Assembly (NCBI GenBank): GCA_036346375.1 | Contig: CM070517.1 | Span: forward strand, 13,681,161 to 13,745,160 | Length of the DNA stretch: 64,000 bases | Direction: 5' to 3' | Source of the DNA: Guadua angustifolia | Lineage: Eukaryota > Streptophyta > Magnoliopsida > Poales > Poaceae | Shown: piece by piece, positions 47,838-58,544 of the stretch | Layout of the letters: every line of letters starts with the position of its first letter | Position numbering within the stretch: position 1 is the first letter of the stretch | Notes under the pieces: generated by a model | What the model saw: the letters and a program-made list of their open reading frames with translations, nothing else | Told to the model about the DNA's origin: nothing | Database searches by the model: none | Position numbers and translations under genes: made by a program

Positions 47838-48030
47838 ATCACTTTTGGAGAATACTAAAATAGATGACCTCGATAGAATTCATATATCTCAGATTCGTAT
47901 TTGGTATTGAATTGAGCAAGATTGTGAGAAGGATGAGCTCCCCGGTCAACTCGACTTGTGTTTCGTGAGGCGAAATAAGAAGGGCAAGTGCTTCTACCGA
48001 TAAACTCTTGTTTGAAAGATCCAATATTTT
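47549..48030 (+). pseudogene. LSM1: Captured LSM1 fragment, copy 2 (extends to the C-terminal exon)
   Basis: Exons read SLAEKLIVLLRDGRK (47540-47583), VVLQGACERVIVGEL (47713-47761), VPLGLYVIRGENVVLIGEL (47775-47831) and then, after an intron, EKDELPGQL..TCVS.GEIRRA (47930-48000). The last is the C-terminal exon of LSM1, which is absent from copy 1 because the duplication ended before it. A stop after TCVS and frameshifts after GRK and GEL exclude a functional product. It is in the same orientation as the CACTA genes. Confidence 0.88.
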
Positions 48031-49400
48031 CCTAGCATTGTTTTAGGTTTTATTTTGGGTCACTTGTCGTTGTTGTTGGGTTATAACTCTATTTTGTCTT
48101 CTACTTCAATGTTTCATACTTCATATAGCTTTTACGGGTTTATGTTGGCAATATTTATTCCGAGATCTTCAACTAAGCATTTTGATAGCCACTTGTCTTA
48201 CAAATGTGGTGGCTTTACAGCTTTATCCTCAAGAGTCCACCGAATGTTGGATTAGGTGCTGCTCGCCCCAAGGATGTATGTTGTCCAGTGAAATAGTGTG
48301 AATCATCATTTGAAAAATATGAGGGAATAATGTCATAGGAAGTTGATTTATAAATTCATAATTTTAGATAAATGTAAATGGAAAAATTTTGATGCATCAA
48401 GTTGGCCATATTGCCATTCTTTGCCATGAGGGTGTGAGGCCATCATCATATATGCATTTATGCTAACAAGATACTTGAACAACCATAGTTTGAGTAGGTT
48501 CTATACCGCTACTACTCACTAGTTCTGTTGGTATCATGAAATTGATGTCATTGTCATCATAGAAATAAAGCTTAGTTTCATTTTTGAGCCATCTCTCAAA
48601 TATCAAGCACTTATGTGAGGATCAAAACACTTACGTGGAAGTGGTAAGCAAGTGGAAGCGTAACCTTATTTCGAACTTGGTTGTGTCAAGAAACACACAC
48701 ACAAGAAGTGCACCTCTTCACTAATTAGTTTTTCTCAGACAAACCGAATGGCTTACAGTGGTGAGTGTTTATCTCGAATGCATGAGGTAGTGGTAACCAA
48801 GAGAACATTAGAGGCTCCGCTAAAAGACTAGTACAAAGGCAAATGGTGTCACATATACCATCACCGGTATTATAGAGGTTGTTGACAAGACTATGCCGAG
48901 AATTACTGAGTTGCATTATGTTTGAACGGAAGAATTTTAGTGTTTGTCTCTTGAGAAGAAGAAAACCACTTGGTAAGTTTTGCCTCTTGCATTATGTTTG
49001 AACTAAGAATTTTGCTTGTAACTTTTATTAATTTTTTGGAAGTCCTGTAGCAAATGAAAGTTCTAAAATTATTATATTACATGTTACCTGTTTGTTCTAT
49101 ATTGCATGTGTTGTTTTTGTCTCGGTTCCTTTTGGTTTCGAGGTCTTGACAAGTTCATATTGTTTTTCCTTACATGATACAATTGTACAATGTCGTGGAA
49201 TCATATGGTGTTATTGTTCCAAACTATGGAATATCAAGATCAAGTTGAGAGTTCATGGTCGGCTTTTCCTTGTTTTTATAGACTTTATTCCTTTATGTAC
49301 AAAATCCAAACAAGGTAATAATTGAGTATGATCATGAGTCCATGTTAGGTAGCATCCTACTAACATCTTTCTCGCCTCTCCAATTGTTTCGGTTTGTCAG
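48031..49400. other. CACTA region between captured LSM1 and BSK fragments
   Basis: AT-rich sequence with short open stretches (48055-48255 and 49092-49325, plus strand) that I cannot assign. It likely includes the LSM1 3' flank and BSK introns. No repeat structure stands out. Confidence 0.35.
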
Positions 49401-49580
49401 AGGCACTTGACCTTATAAGAGGAAAGAATTTCCGGTGTTGATGGATTCTTGCTTGGAAGGCCATGTCTCCAAATTCCGATGGAATATCGACTTGATGCGA
49501 TTAGCATCCCGTTGTTTGCAATATGAAGCTCGTGACCATCCAAACCTCGAAAGTCGTGTGTCTGCTTGTAAACCTCCGTA
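49401..49580 (+). pseudogene. Captured brassinosteroid-signalling-kinase-like (BSK) fragment
   Basis: After acceptor TTGTCAG the reading is ALDLIRGKNF, then (shifted one base) VLMDSCLEGHV and LMRLASRCLQYEARDHPN. This is the C-lobe end of the BSK pseudokinase family, with the hallmark DSCLEG and LASRCLQYE.R.RPN (here DHPN). BSKs are membrane-anchored receptor-like cytoplasmic kinases that act below BRI1. Only this exon is recognisable. It is in the same direction as the CACTA genes. Confidence 0.82.
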
Positions 49581-49617
49581 AAGATGCTTCGTAATGTTCT
49601 TTATTTTATGTGCACAC

Positions 49618-49780
49618 ACACGTGATTGATTATCTAAGGATTTGCTTCTGGTTTGAGAGATTGATATATATATTATAACTGCAAATGTTCTTTTGTCTGC
49701 TGAGTGGATGTCCTATTTACAAGAGAGGTTATGCCGAAATTTTGTACATTTCGGTGACTTAGTTTAGACTCTTGCAAATA
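49618..49780 (+). repeat. Direct repeat flanking the captured-gene block (right copy)
   Basis: It resembles 43100-43265 (and 46030-46190) over about 150 bases: TATCTAAGGAT, TTTGAGAGATTGATATATAT and GAGTGGATGTCCTATTTAC are shared. The TOP2, LSM1 and BSK fragments all lie between the left and right copies. Confidence 0.75.
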
Positions 49781-50255
49781 TTTTCAGATTTAGTTTAGTA
49801 CTTAGATTGTCCTATAAGAAATTGTCGTTTCAGAATTAGTTAAGTTTACTTCATTTGGTATGACAACCGAAATTAACATTTCAAATTGAGGCTATTAATG
49901 ATTTTGCTAAGTTTTACATTTAAATAAGTTTTCAGATTTTGCTATAACACAATCGCATCCATGCTTGTTGTGATATCATGAAAGTTGGTGGTTGTGTCTC
50001 TGTGTACAAAGACATAGTCGATACTCATAATGTTCAAACGCCCACATGTGCACCACTTAAAAAGTAGTGGTTATTAGCAAAATATATAACTAAATGTTTT
50101 TAAAAAATTACAGGATACTATTACTTCGTTTTATCTTTAGTAGAATATTCTTACATATTGTTCTCGATTTCTTTTTCTTCAATTCTATAATTGAAGTTAA
50201 CTTGACCAAGACAACAAAATTTGAAGTATGGATGAACACTAAACAAACCCCTTGA

Positions 50256-50328
<73 letters not shown>

Positions 50329-50489
50329 CGCTTTCCGTGTTTGGAAAATGGGCTAGTAATCGCCGCTATAATTTGGGTATCAAATTACCAAAATAATGAT
50401 CGAAATGACATCAATGAAATACAAGTCGGATGGGTGGTCACCACCGTGATATATTTTTTTTGTATAATGGTCGATAAATTGGGTTATAT
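49781..50489. other. AT-rich CACTA 3' region with an (AT)n run
   Basis: No gene. A dinucleotide (AT)n microsatellite of about 70 bases lies at 50257-50325. Confidence 0.7.
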
Positions 50490-50787
50490 AAAACCCACGA
50501 ATTTAATAAAGCTAAATTGCGGGTTTTATTCAAATTCACTAATTTAACTCATAAATTCATGGGTTTTTTTCATTTCACTAATTTAATAGCTAAATTGCGT
50601 TTTTTTCAAGAACTCACCTAATTTAATTTAGATTCGTAAGTGCCCACGAATTTAATTGATTAATTTCGCCGAGTTAAATTCGTGAACTAAATTAATCGGT
50701 TTGCCCACCTAATTTAACTTAAATTGTGGAGTTTATTTCAAATTGTGGGTTTTTGGCCCACTAATTTTTCCCTCGTTTCTTGTAGTG
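50490..50787 (-). repeat. CACTA right terminus and subterminal repeats
   Basis: Many copies of GCCCACGAATTTAA-type words and their inverse are followed by TTTCTTGTAGTG at the end. It mirrors 2147-2340. Confidence 0.88.
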
Positions 50788-51054
50788 AATGGATTCACTG
50801 AGTTTTCTATGGGAGTGGCACTACCGGCCTTGTTGGGGCGGTAGTGCTGACAAAAGCGGCACTACCGGCTCCATGAAGAGGTAGTACCGATCTTATGAGC
50901 GAAATCAAAGTTTGAATTTTGAATTTGAGTAAGATTTACTTGGACATTGCTATGTGATGGGTTTTCCTTGTTTTTGATGGTTGCAGGGCGACGGTGCTAA
51001 GTCATGTGGGGCCCAAGTGCAGAGTGAGGGAGTAATAGCATGAGGTATAGCAGC

Positions 51055-52321
51055 TATCAGTGTACTTTGCACCGGTACCTCCTCCGCAGGTTGTAGGCTC
51101 AAAGCGGCTCGCCCAAAGATGGCTCTCAAGCGGGCAAAGGGCGACACGCCTGGCCGGCGAAGCCAGCAGAAGTGCCCTCAAGCGGCAGTGAGCGATCATG
51201 CCCCGCCTGGCAGGCGAGAAGCCCGCGGGCGGCTCGGGCGAGGTGTGGGCGATCATGCCCTACTCATCGGGCGGTAAGCCCACGTGGTGCCCTGGCGAGC
51301 AGGTGGGCGATCATGCCCTACCCATTGGGAGAGAAGCCCACGTGGCGGCCTGGCGAGCAGGTGGGCGATCATGCCCGCCGCCAGAGGTAAGCTCACGGTG
51401 CCCTAGCGCGTGGGTGATCATGCCCGCCTCACCGCAAGAAGCTCAAGGTGGCGACCGGGCGAAAGGTGTGGACGATCATGTCCTACTCGCCGGCCAGTAA
51501 GCTCCACGGGTGCCTCGGGCGGCGTGGTCTATCATGCCCTACCCGTCGGGCGAGAAGCCCGTGTGGCGGCCTGGCGAGTAGGTGGGCGATCATGCCCTGA
51601 TCGCCGGGCGGTAAGCCCACGTGGCGCCCTGGCGAGCGGGCGGGCGATCGGGCCCCGCTCGTCAGGCCACAGAGGCGACCAAAGGAATAAGGAGAAGGCT
51701 TTGCCTCGAAGTCTCCTTCCCCTGACATGCTGAGTCAGGGCCATTAATTGTGAAGGATTCTGCTATCGACACGACGACGGCTCATCCCTCTGACACCTCT
51801 TACCAAACCCATCGCAGGAGCGTCATATCCCGGGCGAACCGGGCGAAGCCACGCAGCGGCATTAAATGGGGTTTGAAGGACAAGGCTACAATGACGGGTG
51901 TAATAAATGAATCGTGGGTTGATGTAAGGCTGGAATGATGGGTGTAATTAATGAGTGATAGATCAGTATAGCGTCACCTTCTCACCTGCCCGAGCCAGTC
52001 CCGTCTATATAAGGGCACTCCGGTGCATGGAGAAGGGGGGCGGCACATAAGAGACATAGAGGTCAAGCACAAAAAAGGGAGACCAGGAGAACCATTGTAA
52101 TCTCCTCCTCAACAAAGATCTAGCCGGACGTAGGGCTATTTCCCACGTGGTTCGAACTCGGTACATCATCAGGTCCATTGATCTGCTGATCCCCGGATCC
52201 ATCGTAGAGAGCCGTTAGGGTTTCCGGCCACGAAGACGCCCTCTACCGAACCATACCTTCCATCCTAGGAGTAGTCAACCCTGTTCGTTGACGGGGTCCT
52301 GTCAGGCAAAATACGCCAACA
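51055..52321 (+). repeat. Gypsy-type solo LTR with TSD GCAGC
   Basis: The ends TATCAG (one change from TGTCAG) and CCAACA are flanked by GCAGC at 51050-51054 and 52322-52326. A TATA box (TATATAA, 52006-52012) and a following leader-like stretch show plus orientation. The U3 holds the 58-bp minisatellite. No internal domains are present. Confidence 0.72.
51180..51680. repeat. 58-bp minisatellite, ~9 units
   Basis: The core GCGATCATGCC recurs at 51192, 51249, 51307, 51365, 51414, 51472, 51530, 51586 and 51644 (one shortened unit). The rest of the unit reads AAGCCCACGTGG and CCTGGCGAGCAGG with variation. Open reading through it on both strands is a by-product of the period. Confidence 0.88.
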
Positions 52322-54343
52322 GCAGCTGACATGGGGTCCCGCAGGTTAGTCACTGAGAACAGGGGGCTCACCTTCGCGGCTTATCACCGGTGAAGTAGCT
52401 CTGGGGAGGTTCGGCCACCAGTGCGATGAGCATCAGGGTGCTGAGGCGCACCCATAAGTGGTACCGATTCGGCTGGAGGTGAAGTAGGGCGGTGCGCCAT
52501 CAAGATGGAGCAGCGGTGGCCGTGGTGGAAAGCCGAAGCACTTGAAAAAGAGGTCAATCCTAGAGGAAATTGAGTGTGTGAGGAACAGGGGAAGGAAATG
52601 AACCCATTTTGCTACTCACCTTGGTCGGAGGTCAACTGATTCGGACAGCCTTCGGTTGCCGGTTTTGGAGAAGAAAGGTAAAAAGTTAGTGGCGAGTTCC
52701 AGTTGAAGATCCTCAAATTTTATTGATGGCTTTGATTTGTGGGTGGATGGAGAAGCTAGTATTCAGAGGAATTTGAAAAAGGGGTGTTGAATCATTCTAA
52801 TTTTACTATGAACCAAGCTCAGGTTTCTTTGGCGATGGCGGAATCCGACGAAATTGATGGCTGCTTGGTCGATGTGGGCAGATGGAAGTTGAGGGGAAAT
52901 GTTGCATAGCTCTTTGCGACCTTGAGGCTCTATTTATAGATGGCAATTTACTGTAGATCATCTGACCACCTGGTGTGAACTCGCTGGATGAATTGGGGCA
53001 GCTCCACAGGAGAAGGCATGGGCAAGCTGCAGATTTTGCGGAGAGGGCAGCCGCGTGGCGAAGCAATGATGTCGCAAGGACCTTAGGTGGCACGAGCAAC
53101 AAGGATGGTGGTTACTACAGGGAGATTGATCTTTGCTTTGGAGCACCAGAGGCCAGAGGAAGAAGATGGCATAGAGGAGAGGCTGTCGTGTGGGCCTGCA
53201 CGATGATCTGGTCTCATGTGCAAGTGAGAAAGGAGGTGGCCCGGAAGAATTTTTGCTACGGCTAGCTAAATTGGTTCCTTGAATCCATTAGCAATCTTGT
53301 TGCCAATTTAATAAAAAAATTTGGACGTATATTTTGGATAAGGAGGATTATCCTAACAAATTTTTAGCTTGAGATATTATCGAAAGAATTTATAAAAATT
53401 CTGACAATGCACTGTGCCCCAATTTGTGTATTCTGTTTTTATTTTATCTAGGAGTTTATAACTTATCCAATAAATGTGAAAATTTTTGTAGATGTTCCTT
53501 ATAGCCATATTAGTCTCCTATAAACTTTTCAGCTCCATAAATTTTATATTTAATTTATTAAAATTTTGACATGGTATTTCCCGATTTTTAACTTTTCTAT
53601 TTTTAAATTTTTGTAATTACAAAATACATTTATTATTTCTTGATATTTTTACTGTTGATGGGTCTATCGAGACAAAAGATAATATAAAATTTTTGGCTCA
53701 AGATATGTTGGATGTTTTTATTTAAATATAACTTTACTATTGCTAGTTAAGAAACATTAATTGGCTTTCATTTCATGCATAATTGCTTTGATATGACATT
53801 TTAAAATTCATAAATTACTCACTAAAGTTTTCCTGGTTTAGATAAAATTTTATTTATTTTGTTTCTATAATCTTTTTACTCTTCTCTTTATCTATTTTTT
53901 AAGTTTATATTAAAAGAATTTCACCATTAAAGCAAAATCAAGAAAATCAAGAAGAAGTCAATAAAATCTAGAGAATTCAGAAAAGCATCATTGAATATAA
54001 TTAAATGTTAAAATTTTAATTCCTCGTTATATTTTGCATTTTGCATTGAGAAGAAAATCAAATCAATACAATAAAAGATTTCCTAAGAACCAAAAATTGA
54101 AGAATAATTTCATATTGGATGAAATTTCAAGGTGAACTTATATTACCAATTTATTTTCATATTTTATTTGATTTGAAGTTTTATTGTGCAACTCATCCTT
54201 TTATTAAGGTTGGAATTCAAGATGTTGGAATAGAAGATAATATTTTAAATTCATTTTCTTAATTTTAATTAAAAAATTTATTCAATTTAATTTTGTAATT
54301 TTTATATTTTTATTTTTTATATTTAAAATTTTTGGGATGTTAC

Positions 54344-54655
54344 ATTTGAGTTCATAGCAGCAAGCATAAGACAGCTAACATCGAGGGACTCATCAACTGG
54401 CTTTTTGTAAGCGGCTTTAACACCATTGGTAGCATTCTTGTTAGGCACATCTGGAATTGGTTGCTGTAGAACGTGTTCCTCTTTATCTTGCCTGAGAACA
54501 ATTCTTAGGTTGTGGGACCAATTCGGAAAGCTCATTCCATTAAGTTTTTCCTTTTCAATTATCGAGCGCGAAGCACAGATGGAAGTGGGTGCAGCAGTAG
54601 GTGGTGCCATGATCTCAAACAGAAAATATATGCGAAGACTGACACAAACATTCAT
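54344..54655 (-). pseudogene. Ty1/copia gag, N-terminal fragment
   Basis: The minus-strand ATG near 54611 (MAPPTAAPTS) is followed by EKLNGMSFPNWSHNLRIVLR and SLDVSCLMLAAMNSN, the conserved start of copia gag polyproteins (DUF4219/UBN2 type). The frame is open until 54344, where the gypsy LTR interrupts it. It belongs with the primer-binding site and LTR at 63450-64000. Confidence 0.82.
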
Positions 54656-55059
54656 AAAGAGTAACTTATATTAAACAATTTAATAAAGATACTCCCACTA
54701 AATTCCATATCCCTCTTATGGTACTTAATGATTCAAGACCCACAATTAATTAGTCTACTAGTGAGCTTTAGCGTCACTGTTAGAAGGCTAATGAATTTGG
54801 TAAGTAACAATTTGCTAATCTCTACTAATATAAATTTGCAGTTGGTGACAACGGTTCGTTCTTTCTATCCCCTGCCATATCTCTAATAATGGCTGGTCAT
54901 TATAGCTAATTATTCTTTTCTAATTTACAGCCAGCCATATCTCTCTAAATATGGCTGATTATTATAGCAAAATCCCTAATTATTGTTGTTAATTAATAGC
55001 CAACCAATTATTCTGTACTTTATATATGATGTACAATTTTCACATAATCAATTAAGAGA

Positions 55060-55290
55060 ATTCATTCAAGATCTCCCATGTCGTGCCGCTGCGGCGAATG
55101 AACTCGATGAACTGATCAATAAGTGACGGACCGACGTACATGGCCGCGAGGCACAGGAGGCCGAGCGCCATGTCAATAGTAATCGCGCGAAGATAGCTAG
55201 AGCGCGACACCCACCAGTGCCATGACCCAAAGACTGCCATTGACGTGAACAAAGCGTGACGACGCCTTTGCCACTGCTACCCTAGTGACA
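55060..55290 (-). pseudogene. Captured ABCC (MRP-type) transporter fragment, part 2
   Basis: The minus strand reads ALFTSMAVFGSW, then LGLLCLAAMYVGPSLIDQFI and EFIRRSGTTWE. This is the start of the first ABC transmembrane domain of plant ABCC proteins, and it continues the part at 58545-59240. A stop and frame changes are present between the two recognisable stretches. Confidence 0.8.
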
Positions 55291-55295
55291 CCACT

Positions 55296-58200
55296 TGTAA
55301 GTTCAAGCGCTTTTGGTTTTGGTGATTGATGTTAATTAATGTTTAATCTGCTGTTTAATGACAAACCTAATCTTTATGAGACTAACATGTTTTATTAAGC
55401 ATATATTTAGCGCTCATATTTGGATGAAAAATGGAAAACCCAAGGTATGTATGCGTATTCTTTCTAGTATTACATTTGCATACTTTGGATTCAAGTTAAA
55501 GTATGAATGTCCCCATTATACTAACCACAAATGTGCATCATGTTTTCCAATCCATATATTACATGGATGCACATACTTAGGGGGAGTTTGTAGTTTAACT
55601 TGAAAGTCTCTTTGTATTGATCTAATTCTTATTGACACATATAAGGATCAAGACAAAGGAACTAAATCCTTGAGTATATATTCGAATTGCCTAGTCATAG
55701 TATACTCATGGTAATATTGGATATATTCCAAGTAATCAAATTGAATATGTGCATATTATCTCCAAGTCAATCATATTTATGCACATATACATGTGGAGTT
55801 TATTCTATAGTTGATAATTTAGAGTAATGGTCATTTCCATATAGTCCACACATTATGGATCATTACTTCTCATCAACATGAGTATATGAAAACTTGTGTA
55901 GTAAATATATATACTCATATTAATTTAAATGAAAGATTTAAATTGAGTTCATTTGTCTTATTAATCATTAAAGAACATTTCATCATGTGTTAATGGTGTT
56001 CCTTGATTAATTATGGACAAATGAATAGTTCTTAAGTATAATGAAGCATGTGTTGCATTATTGTACTTAAGACACATTTATATCATTCAAATTGATTTAG
56101 GTTGTGCTCAATTGATCTAAAGGCATCTATTATGTGTTAATGGAGTGCAAGAGATAATTGAGACAACCATGCATCTTGGACTAACTATTTTATGAGTTGT
56201 GATTGAGTTAGGTTAAGTCCAAAGATGGTTGAGATGATTGAGAACGGGATAAGGACGGCATATGAGGTGATGGGCGTCAAGAGTGGATCCCAAAGATAAA
56301 GAGGAGTCGAGTGATGATCCCGGGGGAGTATAAGTGAAGATCATAAAGACCCCAAAGGGGATTGCTTGCGTGCGGCGGCAAAGGTATATCTAGATAGGCT
56401 AAGGACCTTGTAGTCTTTGAGTCTAGTTTTTATCGCCGTACTATTAAGAGGGGTTGTCTCCTAGCTTGAGCTTCATCATGTGTTGATGATCTCAATCCCG
56501 TGTTCACTCAAGCTCAAATCTTATTTGGATATGGTTTTTGTATAGAGCTAATCATTTGGTATGTGTTGCGAATGGGTTAAGCTTATGCTTGGTTGTTGTT
56601 GCATTATGCTCGGATTTGCATGTGTTGCAAAGAAGAAGAGTATATGCATTAGGTTTTCGCATTAAGCTTTGATTTGCATGTGTTGCAAATAGGATAAGCT
56701 ATATGCGTTGGCTTTTGCGTGAAGTTCACTTTTGCATGTGTTGCAATTGTTGAAGCTTCATGTTTTGTTTTCGTTTACAAAACAATCTTTCTAAAACATG
56801 TGTTTGCTTGGAGCTAGGTTTTGCATGTGTTGCAAAAGGAGAGATCTCAAGCACGATTTGGTGTTTGTGTGTTTGTATGGAGCTAGAGGCTTGCATGTGT
56901 TGCAAGTAGAGAGCTCATACAGTTGATTTGGTTTTAAGTGTGATCGATTTGGTATGGTTGCATGGAACTAGAGAATTGCATGTGTTGCAATTAGAGAGTT
57001 CATGCACCTTGATTTTGTGTTGCTTGGAGCTAGACTTTTGCATGTGTTGCAAAGAGTAGTGCTCAAGCATGAAATAAGTTTATTGTGTTATTTGCAAGTT
57101 CAGCAGCGAATAAACCGAAAGTGTTATGAGTCCGAATTCGAGAGCATGTGAGTAGGGCTTGCAACGGTGTTGGCAAGTTGTCCGGGTCTCGTGTTGACCT
57201 TCACATGGCTAGGGAATTAATCTCATAGACTCGAGTTTGATTTGCTTAATACGCTTTGCAAATAGTTCTTGAGTTGATTGTAAATGTGTTTTTGCAATTT
57301 GGTTGAAATTCTTGAGCATAAGCTAAGTTGGTGCAAATGTGTTTTGCACGTGTATGATCATGTGTTGATCATCTATTGGCTCAAAGAATAAAGTTGGATT
57401 TTGGAGAAATGATTTTGGAGTTGAAATCGGATTTTTCCAGGGAGGCCGGACTCACTACCGGTCGGGCGGTAGTACAAAGAATGCGGTACTACCGCAGTTT
57501 GCCGGTTAGCTTTTTAGCAAAGGTCATTGTTTTCGTTGTTGTGTGATTTGTCGAGCGGTACTACTGCCCCATGGGCAGATCGTCAAGAAGGCGGTACTAC
57601 TGCTACCAGAGGGCTAGGTAGTACGGTTAGTCTCACAAGAATGGCTAGTTTTATAGCCGCTGTTACAAGAAGGCGATACTACCTACCTTAGAGGGCGGTA
57701 GTACTAGCCAAGTCGACTTTTGCCCGTTTTCTTTGTTGGGGTATAAATAGACCCCTTGGGGGGCTTGGGCAGGGTGTTGCTGGTGTGTGGGAGGTATTTG
57801 CATGTGTTGCTCTTCTCCCTTTGCTTCTTGAGCTTAAGTGTGAGCACTAATTGCATGTGTTGCAATTAGGGAGTGGTTTGAGAGCCTCTTGTGCATGTGT
57901 TGCACTTGAGGGAGTCCTTGTGCATGTGTTGCACTTGGTGATCACCGGAGCGATTGCAGTGCTCTGTGAAGTTCTGCCAAGGAGCGGCTTGTTACTCTTG
58001 GAGGTTGCCGACTCCTAGATGGCGAGAGGTGATCGTGCGGGAGCTCTCAAGGTTGTGAGAAGCCCCGCTAAGTTTGTGAAGGTTCGTTGAGCCTACGCGA
58101 AAGCGTGAAAACCACGACTAGTGGAAACGAGGCGGTGCTCGAGCGGAGCCGGTCCAAGGTTTTGGGCTTGCCTCAACATGGACTAGGGGAGACCGGCAAG

Positions 58201-58539
58201 TCTCTGAACACCACGGAAAAACATCGGTTGTCTCTTTTCTCATTTACATTCAAGCATTTACATTATTGCATATTTATCTATTGCTTGATCATATTAGAAT
58301 TGCTTAGTATTAATTATTTGTTTATTTTAGCAATTCTAGTTTAGAGACAAAATTTAGTTAGTGCACTAGTGAGCCTAGTTGATTTAGGCTTTAATTGTCA
58401 AAACCTAGTGTATCGCTTCCGCATTATCTTTGTTTAGGTTTTGACATAGGGATTGATTAGAGCGAAATATTTAGTGAGCGATTAATTTTGTAAAACGCCT
58501 ATTCACCCCCCCCCCTCTAGGCGCATCCTCGACCCTACA
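55296..58539 (+). repeat. SIRE-like (Ty1/copia) solo LTR, 3.24 kb, with hairpin array
   Basis: It starts TGTAAGTTC and ends CCTATTCACCCC..CCTACA, flanked by CCACT and CCAGT (one mismatch in five). The 3' third shares blocks with the LTR at 37080 (GGAGGTTGCCGACTCCTAGA, AGGGGAGACCGGCAAGTCTC). It splits the ABCC fragment. Region 55980-57935 has about 18 small hairpins with loop TGTGT; 57430-57720 has many CGGTAGTAC/GTACTACCG words. Confidence 0.78.
55984..57935 (+). repeat. Array of TGTGT-loop hairpins with covarying stems
   Basis: The core ATGTGTT is repeated with self-complementary flanks that differ from copy to copy. Examples are CTAATTGCA/TGCAATTAG (57847-57869, 9 bp), ATGATCA/TGATCAT (57354-57372), GTGCAAA/TTTGCAC (57331-57349), TTTTGCA/TGCAAAA (56819-56837), AATTGCA/TGCAATT (56974-56992), CTTGCA/TGCAAG (56890-56906), TCATCA/TGATGA (56473-56489) and CTATTA/TAATGG (56127-56143). 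The loop is TGTGT each time. Confidence 0.85.
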
Positions 58540-58544
58540 CCAGT

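Larger units (their letters stand above)
2147..50787 (+). mobile_element. CACTA (En/Spm, DTC) DNA transposon, ~48.6 kb with nested insertions
   Basis: The left end begins CACTACAAGAAA and the right end is its inverse (TTTCTTGTAGTG ending at 50787). The next ten bases of the inverted termini are also alike (TAGGGGAAAA and CGAGGGAAAA). AAT flanks both sides (2144-2146 and 50788-50790), the 3-bp duplication expected of CACTA elements. Subterminal repeats of the type AATTCGTGGGC are present at both ends. Inside are a TNP2 transposase and a second multi-exon gene in the same orientation, the usual CACTA content. Subtracting the Tekay element (18.0 kb), the Tat/solo-LTR block (11.0 kb) and one tandem duplication (2.9 kb) leaves about 16.7 kb. 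Both genes are broken, so any mobility would depend on another copy. Confidence 0.92.
50791..54343 (-). repeat. Minus-strand Ty3/gypsy LTR hosting the CACTA and a solo LTR
   Basis: On the minus strand this begins TGTAACATCCC at 54343, the typical start of Tekay/Del-type LTRs. An AT-rich U3 follows, then a TATA box (TATAAATAGAG, about 52925-52938) and a GC-rich leader-like stretch (52330-52900). It continues left past the solo LTR to the CACTA, and probably beyond it to about 2000. It interrupts the copia gag at 54344. Its left end and any internal region are not resolved, so solo LTR versus full element is open. Confidence 0.6.

Noticed and set aside
47549..48030. Functional LSM1 gene
   Set aside because: Frameshifts after GRK and GEL, a stop in the C-terminal exon and no N-terminal exon; lies inside a transposon.
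50257..50325. (AT)n run as a transposon end or origin
   Set aside because: Simple microsatellite 460 bp inside the CACTA terminus; no further structure.
51180..51680. CRISPR-like array (regular short repeats)
   Set aside because: Units are contiguous with no unique spacers; this is a plant minisatellite in an LTR.
51198..51733. Overlapping ORFs of 100 and 107 codons
   Set aside because: They are produced by the 58-bp repeat, which remains open in more than one frame.
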